A stretch of 64,000 bases of DNA. Origin: Onthophagus taurus (Eukaryota > Arthropoda > Insecta > Coleoptera > Scarabaeidae). Position 1 is the first letter of the stretch, and every line of letters starts with the position of its first letter. Under the pieces are notes generated by a model, which saw only the letters and a list, made by a program, of their open reading frames with translations, did no database searches and was not told where the DNA came from. Made by a program: the position numbers and the translations under genes. Of this stretch, positions 22,874 through 34,400 are shown piece by piece. Location of the stretch: NCBI RefSeq assembly GCF_036711975.1, contig NC_091968.1, positions 29,435,001-29,499,000 on the forward strand, read 5' to 3'.

Positions 22874-24539
22874 ATGAAAAAATCAGAAAAAAATGTTGAA
22901 AATACCGTTAAAGGTGTCCGAACGAGTGTCCACAAGCGAAAACATCACACTCGACAAAAAGCGATTCAATTCGCGGCGGAGGAAGCGGCAAAGGGAGAAA
23001 TCTTACTTACGGAATCCGGTGGTTTCTTAGAACCAGATGATGGGGAAACGTCCCTACAATTTAATCAGACTGATATCAAAGCTAACGTAGACATAGCTTC
23101 AGCTGCTAAAAGTTTTGAATTAAAACTTGAAAATTTTGGGCCTTATCGATGTCGATACACCCGAAATGGGCGACACTTGTTATTAGGAGGGAAAATTGGG
23201 CATGTTGCAGCCATGGATTGGGTAACAAAAAAGTTACATTGTGAATTAAATGTTATGGAATCAGTACACGATGTTTGTTGGTTACATCTTGAAACTATGT
23301 TTGCTGTAGCACAAAAACAGTGGGTGTATATTTATGATCACCAAGGAATTGAGTTGCATTGCGTTAAGAGATTAAATAGAGTTAGTAAAATGGAGTTTTT
23401 ACCTTATCATTTCTTATTAGCCACTGCAGTAAGATTTTTGATTGAGTTAATTATTTTTTTGATTAATTTAGTATTGTTTTAGGGTGAAACTGGTTATTTA
23501 TCATGGTTGGATATATCAATAGGTGAAATAGCCGGACAATTTAATACCAGATTAGGACCTTTAAATCTCCTTTCTCAAAATCCCTACAATGCATGTTTAT
23601 GTGTTGGCCATGCTAAAGGAGTTGTATCAATGTGGTCACCTACAGTTCGAGAACCTCTAGTAAAGATTCTTTGTCATAAAGCTCCCATGACAGCTCTTCA
23701 TGTTGATCCAAGAGGTCAACATTTAGTAACAGCAGCTGTTGATCGAACTGTTAAAGTTTGGGATGTAAGAAAACTTGTGGGTCCTTTACAATCGTACCAT
23801 TTTAATAGTGTAGTTGGAAACGTTGCGTTTTCCCAAAAAGATCTTTTAGCCATCAGTATGGGAAATGTTGTTGAAATTTTTAATGATTGCATATACAACA
23901 CACAAAAAAAGCCTTATCTTCGTCATCGCTTTTCTTCTCACATTTCCAACATTAATTTTGTACCTTACGAGGATGTTTTGGGGGTAGGCGTAAAGCACGG
24001 ATTCGCGAGCCTTCTAGTTCCAGGTTGTGGCGAACCTAATTTTGACGCTCACGAAGCCAATCCATATCAAACGAAAACGCAGAGACGCGAAGCCGAGGTT
24101 AAAGCTTTACTTGAAAAAATCCAACCAGATCTAATTACTTTAGATCCAACTAAAATAGCGCAAGTGGATACGGTTAAGTTAAGGGATAAAATTGAAGCAA
24201 AGAAGAAATTATTGGTAAGTTTCAACAAATAAAAATGATTTAAATTAATTTTTTTTATTTTAAAAGCATGTAAAAGCCCCGAAAATAAGTTATGAAGGCA
24301 AAAATAAAATGAAAGGACGTGGTGGGGTAGCTAAAATGGCACGTAATAAAAAAATTGTTAATGAACTTGCTAAAAAGGTGAGTAAATTGTTTAATTTGAT
24401 TTTGGGCTATTTATTGTTAAATTTTTTGTAGGAATTTGTGAAGAAAGTGAAAGCTTTGAAAGAAAGTGGAGGAAAAAATAAGATTTTAAAAGCAACAAAA
24501 CCTGCAAGTGCTTTGGATCGATTCTTACCTAAAAAATAA
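22874..24539 (+). CDS. Wdr46: WD repeat-containing protein 46 (UTP7 homologue), small-subunit processome
   Basis: Exons are 22874-23428, 23483-24214, 24267-24377 and 24432-24539; all junctions are phase 0 and give 501 aa. The Lys/Arg-rich N-terminus ([20 protein letters not shown]) is followed by [19 protein letters not shown], the start of the propeller. A clear WD unit is [19 protein letters not shown]. The BING4CT region follows ([40 protein letters not shown]). The basic tail has [13 protein letters not shown]. Yeast Utp7 and human WDR46 act in the nucleolus in early 18S rRNA processing. Length and domain order are normal. A partial DNA copy of the last two exons lies downstream at 24863-25070. 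Confidence 0.93.
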
Positions 24540-24608
24540 ACTTATTTTAATAATTATTATTAAATAAACTGATTGAAACAATACTTATTTTTTAATAATT
24601 TATTTTTA

Positions 24609-24618
24609 GCGCCATCTA
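24609..24618 (-). promoter_or_regulatory. CTCF-like motif between WDR46 and ALIX
   Basis: On the minus strand the bases read CGTCGCTAGATGGCGCTAAA, which contains TAGATGGCGC, the core recalled for insect CTCF. It sits 70 bp after the WDR46 stop. A weaker relative (GAGATGGCGCT) lies at 25146-25156, on the other side of the duplicated WDR46 fragment. Confidence 0.4.
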
Positions 24619-24764
24619 GCGACGAATAGTTGTAACTAATAGAGAAATTTACAGTAACCTACAATTCGAGTTAAAAATGCTATGATTTTATTAACACTAA
24701 TTATTATATTATTTTGTAATAAAATCGTGAAATTAAAGGTAATATCATGAGGTCTCACGATTTA

Positions 24765-24860
24765 TCCTGGCAACTTCGCTCTTGAGAGACAGATATCACT
24801 ATGTTGCATATTTTTATTGCACTAAAACTAGAACTAACACTAGAACTAGCAACCGATACT
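24765..24860. repeat. CTAGAAC foldback repeat at the WDR46 duplication
   Basis: The AGATATCACTATGTTGCATA module leads into AAAACTAGAACTAACACTAG and ends directly against the duplicated WDR46 fragment. Confidence 0.75.
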
Positions 24861-24862
24861 TT

Positions 24863-25070
24863 CACGTAATAAAAAAATTCTTAATGAACTTGCTAGAAAG
24901 GTAAGTAAATTGTTTAATTAGATTTTGGGTTATTTATTGTTGAATTTTTTGTAGGAATTTGTGAAGAAAATGAAAGCTTTGGAGGAAAGCGAAGGGAAAA
25001 ATAAGGTTTTAAAGCAACGAAACCTGAAATAAATTTATTTTAATAATAATTATTAAATAAACAAATTGAA
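24863..25070 (+). pseudogene. Partial duplicate of WDR46 3' exons
   Basis: TCACGTAATAAAAAAATT...CTTGCTAGAAAGGTAAG matches the end of exon 3, the intron follows, and then GAATTTGTGAAGAAAATGAA matches exon 4. Because the intron is retained, this is a DNA-level duplication, not a retrocopy. It breaks off before the real C-terminus (the [11 protein letters not shown] equivalent is missing, with a frame change at AAGCAACGAAACC) and has no start. It is non-functional. Confidence 0.88.
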
Positions 25071-25462
25071 AAAATAATAATTTTTGAATACTAATTTATA
25101 AGTAAAAATTTAATGACAGTTAAGAAAATTACTTTTATATCACAAGAGATGGCGCTACACTCACTAAAATTATAACTTTATTTTTAGCTGTACAATAATT
25201 TATTTACATTTTCATAGTTTGATAAGTCCTCATTCTATACAAAACAACACTTAAAAATAAATTATCATGTTTATTTTAACTTTATTATCTTTAAAACCGT
25301 TGATGACAATTAAAATCACGTGACCAACTTAAACCAATAAAATTCCCTGATGATTTATTGTTAGTTGTTGACTCATCTGTCAAAAGACGTTAACTCCCTG
25401 AAGTGGTCCCGTAGAAGTGATCGTTGTAAACGAAATACGTGTTTTAATTTTGTTCTTGAAAA

Positions 25463-28400
25463 ATGACGGATCTTTTATCGATACCGTTAAAGAAGCCTTC
25501 AGAAGTAGATGTGGTAAAACCGTTAAAGAATTTGATACAGTCGAGGTACAGTACGGCCGATAAACCTCAAGATTATAGCGAGGCTATTAACGAATTCGCA
25601 AAATTACGCACAACGGGGATATGGAAGGCGTTTGAAAAATACGAGAGTTCATTAGAGGTGGTTTATAGGTAAAAAAAATCGTTAAATTATTAATCAATTT
25701 TTAACATAAAAGAAATTTCAAGTTATTATGATCAATTGGTTGCCTTGGAACAAAAAATTCCACCCCAGGAGGTCCAGATTCCATTCAAATGGAAGGACGC
25801 TTTTGATAAGGGTTCTATTTTTGGGTCTCGATCCAGTTTAAGTAAATAATCAAAAAATATTTTAATTTTTTATTAATCATCTCATTTTTTTTTAGCAATT
25901 CCATCATTAAGTTTTGAAAAACTTTGTGTTTTATTTAATATTTCCGCTTTGCAAAGTAATGTAGCTGCCGCACAAAACTTGGATAATGACGACGGTTTAA
26001 AATTAGCTGCAAAATTACTTCAACAAGCCGCTGGGAATTTTGATCATTTAAAAAGTACGGTTATGTTAAATATCCAACAAGAACCCACTTCTGATTTATT
26101 ACCGGATACTTTACAAGCTTTATCTGGATTAATGTTAGCTCAAGCGCAAGAAATTTTTGTCCACAAAGCTATACATGGTAAATAAATTAAAATTATGTAA
26201 AAAGAATGTACAATTTATTTTTTATTAATTTAGATTCAATGAAAGATGCTGTAACTGCAAAATTGGCTCAACAATGTGATGAATTATACGCTGATTGTTT
26301 AAAAGTGTTTCAAAGAGATAATTTAAAGGGAATTTGGGATAAAGATTGGATTCCAACGGTAACAATTATCAAATTAATTTTATTTCGTTAAAATAGTAAT
26401 TTTTAGATTGCTGGAAAACAAGCTGTTATGCGTGGTTTAGCTACTTTTTATCAAAGTTTAGTGTGTAAAGCAAATAAAGCTGTTGGTCAAGAAATTGCTT
26501 GGTTACAAGTTAGCTATTTAATATTTAACTTTATTAAATTTAATCCCCCTCATTTTTTAGCATTCTGTTGAATCGTTTAAAGCAAGTCAAGAACGTTCCG
26601 GGAAGCAATTCTTCCAAGACGTCTACGTAAAAGTTCAGAGGAACTTAGCGGAAGCTCACAAAGATAATAATTTCATTTATCACGAACGTATCCCGGACGT
26701 GAAGTCTTTAGATCCCATTGGAAAAGCTGTTCTAGCTAAAATTATTCCTGTTAGTTACCCAATGAGCCAACATTTTAAAGATTTATTTTCCGAATTAGTC
26801 CCGGTCGTTGTTCATCAAGCTTTAGCCGCTTATGATTTACGCAAATCGGAGATTGTAAGCAGTGAAATTTCGAAATTGCGGGAATCAACGCAGGTTTTAA
26901 ATAGCGCATTAGCTTCGTTAAATCTTCCTGCAGCTATTGAGGTGACTTCCGGCGGAGGATTACCACCAAGTTTAATTGAAAAGGCTGATAGTGTGAAACA
27001 GGATGGTGGTATTGTCGCTTTACAACAATTAATTAGCGATTTACCGGATTTGTTGAAAAGAAATGAAGATATTTTAGATGAGGTAAGCAAATTTTCAAAA
27101 AATTCAAGAGTCATGTATTAAATCGACGATTTTTTTTAATCAATGTGAAATGACCCAAAAAACACATTAAAAATAAAAAGAAATTGCGGAAAAGCGTAGA
27201 ACATACCGAAAATGACATTAAAGTTTCGATGTGACGTCACGTTTTGTGACGTCACAAGCGATGTTAACCATGCATTTTCGTATTAAACCGGTTAACACCT
27301 AACCAATAAATTATTTATTTTATGGCCACACACAAAATCAATCCGATAAACTTAAAAATAGACTATCCGTGTAAAAATTCAACGCCCCTCACTTTAGAGA
27401 TCGATATCTTCGAAACCGCTCGATGGAAAAAATTGCGGTAAAGTTTATTGTAATCAGTGAACATTTCTGCGTATCACATGTTAATTTGGAAATTTTCAGG
27501 ACCGCGGTTTTTCTTTTATCGCGAGTTAAGTGAAAAAAGTAAACGATTTTTGAGAGTGCCAGCAACTTTGTCTACTTTGCGATTTTTTTTCTCCAAAACT
27601 ATTTGACGACAAAATTTTAAATTTGAACTGGTGGTAAACCGATGTGTTCTTAATGTGGGGCATATTTTATTTTTTCGATATTCCATATAATTTTCCGGAA
27701 AATCGCAGTTTAGTAGGATGCGGTTATTTCGAAAACGACCTGGCGGATTTCAACGCGGTTTTTACCAAAATATGTCAAATAATTTCGGTTGTCGGATTCC
27801 GCTTTATCAGAGCGATTTTTTGGAATTACAAATTAAAGAGAAACAGAAATAAGCTATGCGGGGAGAGGAGGGTTCCGTCCAATCGGAACAGATGGTGTGC
27901 CCCAGACAGTACGTCGCGCCTTTATCTTACCTACATAAAGAAATAAGGCGCGACGTCCTGTCTGGGACGCACCATCTGTTCCGATTGGACGGAACCCCCA
28001 TCGCCCCGCAGAGCTTATTTCTGTTTCACTTTAATCTGTAAATCCATTAAATAATAATAATAATGCCTTTATTAATAAGTCGCAAAAAAAGGAAAGAAAA
28101 TAATAATACACTCTTAGAAAATAGACTTATTTTCTGGACGAAGTTCAGTTTGGTTATTAACCAACTGCTCTTCCACTTAATCCAGAATATACAGAAAATA
28201 TATATATAAAGCAAAAATGAGAATGTTTTTAACAATACTAATAAACAAAATAAAAAAAAAACAAAATAACAAAATACGACGACATGCCAGTATAAAGCGA
28301 TACATTAGTAACTCAGAATATAAAAAAAAAATCATGATGACTCAAGCAGGAGAGAGGATTTTAATTTACTCTTGAACGAAATACAGTTCAATCCTATAAG

Positions 28401-31400
28401 GTTCATAGGTAGATCATTGTACGTTTTAGCTATCTGGTAGGAAAAGGATCGGTGCGAGGCGCGGCGTGGTACCGTCAATACATCCTTCCTCCTTATATTA
28501 ATGTTATGGATATCGCTTCTGAAAGATAGCCGTTGCAGCAAGTAAGGAGGCCGCTGACTTTTAATAATTTTATGATAAACGCAAGTTGCATGCAGTTTAC
28601 GTCTGTTTTTCATGTTCAACCACCCAGTATCTGCCAACTTATGACTAATGTGGTCATATTTACGCATTCCGTAAATAAACCTCAGACAACCGTTCTGAAG
28701 GTTCTGGATACGACGCCCACTCGCCTCCGTTAAATTTGGACCATAAACAACGTCGCAGTGATTTAATTTGCTTAGAACCAAGCTATCACACAGCATAATT
28801 TTTAATTTTTTACTTAAGACATCCCTATGGGCATACAAGAGATGCAGGGCGCCATACCCACCCCTCAAGCACCTGGCCACATGCTCCTCAAACCTCAACT
28901 GATGATCCAATGTGACTCCTAAAATTTTTATATCATCAGAAACAGTAAGAGGTTCGCCATCCACCAATTGACCGGATATCAAAGGCTTAATCGCTCTCCT
29001 TGTGACACTACCGCAAAACAGAAGAACAGAAGACTTAAATGGATTAAGCATAAGTTCATGGCGTTTCGCAACATCAGAAAATAATGCTATATCTGAGTTA
29101 AATTTTATGCAGGCATCAACCCAATTATTTGGATTAAAATTCAGCAGAAGCTGTGTATCGTCTGCATACAAGTGAATCTGCGAATGCTCGAGAACCTGGT
29201 CAAAATCAGATGTATAAATAGAGAACAATAGTGGCCCCAAAATGGACCCCTCAGGGACTCCACGAGTAACAGACAGAGCACTCGACACTTGACTATTAAT
29301 CTTCACAACCTGAGATCTGTCCGACAAAAATGACTTTATCAAAATTGCAGCTTGATTTCCAAGACCAAAATAATTAAGTTTAGATGCAAGTATATTATGA
29401 TTTATTGTATCAAATGCTTTGGTGAAGTCCAACGATAACAAAAGTGCGGCTTGCCCGGCTTCTCTAGAAGCAAATACATCATCAGTAAAGTTCAATAAAG
29501 CTGTTGCGCAGCTGAAACCCGAACGAAACCCAGATTGTTGATCTGGCAGTATCGCTCTTAAAAAATTAGGGAGGTCTAATTTTGAAAAACTGATAACGGA
29601 ATCCGACATTATTTGACATATTTTGGTCAAATCCGTGAGGAAATCCACCTAGCCATTTTCGACATAACAGCGTCTTACTAAACCGCGATTTTCCGCGAAA
29701 CTGTATGGAATATCGAAAAATAAAATATGCCTCTCATTAAGAACACATCACCTGTTAAAAATTCAACTTTTTTTGTACAATAGTTTTTGAGAAAAAATTG
29801 CAAAGTTGACAATGTTGCCGGTACCGTAAAAAATCGGGTACTTTTTCCATTCGACTCACGATAAAAAGAAAACCGTGTATCCGAAAATTTTCAAATTAAT
29901 ATATGTTACGTAGAAATGTTCAGTGATTACAACGAACTTTGTCGCAATTTTTTTTATCGAGCGGTTGCGAAGATATCGATCTCTAAATTGAGGGGCCTTG
30001 ACTTTTTGCACGGATAGTAGGTAAGATTACAACGTATATACAGATGAAACACCTGGTTTTTCTTAGGCTTTCGATGCATAACGACTGACTACCTGTCGTT
30101 AGATAGACTGTATCAATAGACTCTGTGTTAATACTAGAACTAACACTAGACCGAAAACTAGAAACATTTGGATTTAGTCGCACGTCACTCAAGACGGCTA
30201 AACCCGAATGATTCTAGTTCTAGGTCTAGTGTTAGTTCTAGTTTTATACTAGCACTGTCATTAGACCTAGAATTAGAACTAGAAAGTATCGTCTGAAGAC
30301 GCACAGCTAAACTGGTTTAAATGTTATTTAACCTAACTCAAAATGGAATTTCTACACAAAATTCTGAAATAAATCAGTAAATTAGGTGGATCCGAATGTA
30401 ACGTTTAAAGCGGGGAGTAGATTTAAGGTTATCTTTAGTTTATAGATTGTAAACAATAACATTTTATTAAATAAAAGAAACACTTGTGCACTTTGACAAT
30501 GGATAAATTTATTGATGATCTGCTTTTACCGGTTTCGCCTGAAAGGCATCATCAGAAAGCATTGTCGCTATTCAAATACATAAAAGAATCGTAACATTAC
30601 TTAAGGATAAGTTCGAAAACAAACTAAAACACCACTAAAATTATCAATGAAACAAATATGAAGTCAAATCAACCCTAACAATGTTTTTCGAAAACTGCTA
30701 TTAAAAGTTGACTTTTGCGTAGTACTTAGCGACCGTCAAAACGATAGTTTTTTGTCAACAGGACGTAAAAGTCTTTTTTGTAATTCGCTACGGTAATGGA
30801 AGCTATAACAGTACTCAAACGGGTGCTGTAATGAGACTCCTTACAGCATCCGATGCTGTAATGAGATTTTAGTAACATTTTATGGAACCAGTTCAAGTTG
30901 GTGACATTGGGTCATTAATTTTTCCAGTTGTCAATGTGACAATGTTTGTCTATGGATGTTTAAACGCGTTCTTAGCATCGAATACAAGGTCCACAATGAT
31001 GAGGACATTGAACTCTGAGCAATTTCTCTTATTTTGGGAGGTGTACATGAAACATTTTTGTCAGGTGAATACATTTTGTGTTTTGACAGTTTCTAATTGT
31101 CAATTCAAATTTCTATTATCAAGTGTTACGGTATTACCAACTGGTACATACCTATTTCCCTACATTGTCAAAATTTATTTTATTTTTGAGAAAAAAAAGG
31201 ATAAAAACGCGAATTACAAAAAATAGCATAAAAAACACGTTTCATAAGACTTAAAGCACTCGAACAATTTTTTTTACTCGCTAAAGCTCGCAAAAAAAAC
31301 TTTCGTTCTCGAATGCAAAAGTGTCATTTCGCTATCTTGTATCAAAAATAACTATTGTCGCACGTGGACGTCAAGGTTCTGTATAACAATTGTCAAAGTA

Positions 31401-34400
31401 CACAAGTGTTTCTTTTATTTAATCATACTATAATGGAAAGACAAGAAAATATTAACAATATTAACGATATTTTAGTCGTTGTGCGTCGAAGAGCTAAGAA
31501 ATAACAGTATTCTTCCGAATATATACGTTTTAACCAAATGTACTACGAAAATATATGGTTAGCACAGTCGATGACGTCACAAGAAGTCATATCGAAACTT
31601 TGAAGTGATTATTCGTTAAGTCTTACACTTTTCCGCACTTTTTTTATTATTTGTAACGGCTTACTTGAGTGATTTTCCGTCGATTAAAGAATAATTGTCG
31701 ATTATTAAGCGACATGAAGATTCTTGAATTATACCCAAATTTTTGAGGTTATGTTTAATTTATTTTTTGAATAATTTATATTTTCTTACGTTCAGTCTGA
31801 TAGGATGTTAAATGAAGAGAAGCAGTCTGACGATGCTTTAAGGGCGCAATTTAAGGATCGGTGGAATAGAACTCCTTCAGAAAAACTGACTGATATGTTC
31901 CGATCAAATTCCGCTAAGTATCGACAAATTATTAACAATGCTATTGATGTAAGTATTTATACAGGGTGAGTTATTACTATTAGTATCCTGGCGGACGAAT
32001 AATGACATTTATTACACATTTTTCTTTAAATTCTAAATATCAAGAAAACTATTAAAGTTAGGCATATGACGTATGTACCATTAATTAAATAGAGCTTGAT
32101 GGGCAATTCAACCAGCACACAATATACAGGATATACAGGTTCCATTTAAAAAAATTATGTACTCTTCGTTACGCTTAAATGGAACACTTTGTATAAGTGA
32201 AAATAATTTTACGTAATAGAAGGTGGTGAGTTAAACAACTTTTGTATAAAACATTTTTTTCTTTTTTATACAGTTTAGTAACTATCGACCGCCAGGATAC
32301 TAATAATTATTACTATTAATTTTGTGCTATACAGGTGTCCCACGTAAGCGGCCAAGTAATGGCGTTAAGGAGCCGAGATACACAGTTCTTCCTCAGACAA
32401 AAGTTGTAGGAAATATACCACACTATAAATAGAAAATATTTTTATACTTACAGAAGTTCCATAACGACGTATCGAAATAAACATGTTATTTTAAATGGAA
32501 TGACACAGTTTTTATTGTGTGTTCTGATTCTATACACAAAAATATGTTGACTTTGATAAGATATGTTGATACCTAGTGCCTTTAGTTTTTGAGTTATTGT
32601 AATTAGAAACTTTATTTAGCAATTAACACTGTCCTTTAAATCTGAATTTCTTGGCGGCTGATCGAAGAAGAATGTTAAAATTTGTAACAGTAGGTGCTTG
32701 AATATCCTTAAATAGAGCACCACTGGCTATATCAGTCTACCTTATACAGGTTTAACCTTACTTGTTTTACCATATTCAATTGCAAAAAAGTCGAAAATTT
32801 TAAATGGAACACCCCATATTTGATTAGCTTATCAGATAGAGAATTTAATTCTCTACAAATCTTCAATATATATCCCTATACCTATCTGTTGCTGTTGTTG
32901 AGATATAGTGGAATAGACAACCTAAGCCTTGACGTCACAGAGATGGGCGGAGCTTATACTGACTCCAAACATCTTCGTTGCTAACTGTGTTGCTAACGAT
33001 AAATCCCTATATGCAATTTTTCAATTAATGTTAAAATAAAATAAACTAAGTGACATTTTAGATGACGTTTTAAATGACATTTTATGGCGATTTATCTTAG
33101 CAACTGTGGTTAGCAACGAAATTGTTTGGAGTCGGTATAAGCTCCGCCCACCTCTGTGACGTCAGACTTATTAATCAAAATCATGCAAAGAATGACAGAT
33201 ATTATTAATTTTTTTATTAGTAGGCCATGAAATATAGACGTTTGACAGCTTTCAAGTGCTTTGATTTGATTCAAATTACAAAAAAAACAAATTAACGGTA
33301 TAACCAAGTAGTACATAAACCCAAGGATAATCATTAATCATAATATATCTCCATCGAGTGGCGCTGCACCCTGATACTCATAGCCATATTTTTGAGGTTA
33401 TCTTAATAATTAATGTTTATATATAAAAATGTTTCAAATAATATTTGTTTAAAATTAAATTTATAATAATTTTTATTAATAACATTCTTTTAAAATATTT
33501 ATAGGGCGCGCTCTGTACTGGTATCAAAAACAATATTTTTGAGGTTATCTCAATAATTATTAATTCTATCAAAAAGTTTTTCAAACAAAATTTGCTTAAA
33601 ATTAAGTTGCCAACAATTTATCTTGATACAATTTTTTCGTATTTTTAATAGGTAACCCTCTATAGTATACCATTTTGATTTCCCTATAAAAAGTACGCAA
33701 ATTTATTACATATTTAACGATAATCATTGCATTTATCAAAAAATTATATGTATACTTTGCAGCTTACGTGGGACATCTATAAATAAACTATAAATTTAAA
33801 AATTACTTCAAATTCATCTTAACATCAACTTGTTTTTCAGGCTGATAAAATAGTAAGAGAAAAATTTGAAACAAATAAAGAAGGTATTATAAATTTAAGT
33901 AAATCTACGAGTGAATTAGAATCGATTGTCCCCTCTGGAAATGGGAATTCAATCGGAAATAGTTCCGCTGTTAGTACTTTACGAGAATTAATGCAGGAAG
34001 TGGATACAATTAAAGCCGAAAGGGATACAATTGAATATGAACTAACAAACGCGACATTAGATATGAAAGATAAATTTATGTCCTCATTAGCGAACGATGG
34101 GGCAGTAAACGAGCCGGTTCTTTCAGTTGAGATGTTAGGAAAAACGTTTGGACCTTTGCAAAAACAAGTTAAAGAAAGCGTTGAAAAACAAGAATTGCTT
34201 TTAGAAAAGATTCAATCGGCAAACAACGAATTTGTTCGAGAAAGGGGTTCAACATCTGGAGACCGTGAAAGAATCATGTCTCAATTAGCTGCGGGATATG
34301 ATGCGTTTAAAGAAATTCAAAATAATTTAAAAGAAGGGACTAAATTTTATAATGATTTAACTCAAATTTTATTGGCCGCTCAAAATAAGATTTCCGATTA

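Larger units (their letters stand above)
27343..30022. mobile_element. Inner foldback element with ~440-bp inverted arms
   Basis: The left arm 27343-27806 and right arm 29592-30022 are reverse complements with moderate divergence. Shared blocks are ATCGATATCTTCG, ACCGCTCGAT, TCGATATTCCATA, CCAAAATATGTCAAATAAT and GTCGGATTCCG. The loop contains a hairpin MITE and a LINE fragment, not a transposase. Confidence 0.85.
27121..31715. mobile_element. Outer foldback element of the ALIX intron 6 nest
   Basis: The left end, about 27121-27300 (AATCGACGATTTTTTTTAAT, TGCGGAAAAGCG, AAAGTTTCGATGTGACGTCA, GTTAACCATGCATTTTCGTA), reappears inverted at about 31525-31715 (TGTCGAT, CTTTTCCGCACTT, TGACGTCACAAGAAGTCATA, TACGAAAATATATGGTTAGC). 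All other intron 6 insertions lie between these arms. I infer one old element with ~180-bp arms that received later insertions. The arms are diverged, so the outer limits are approximate. Confidence 0.6.
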
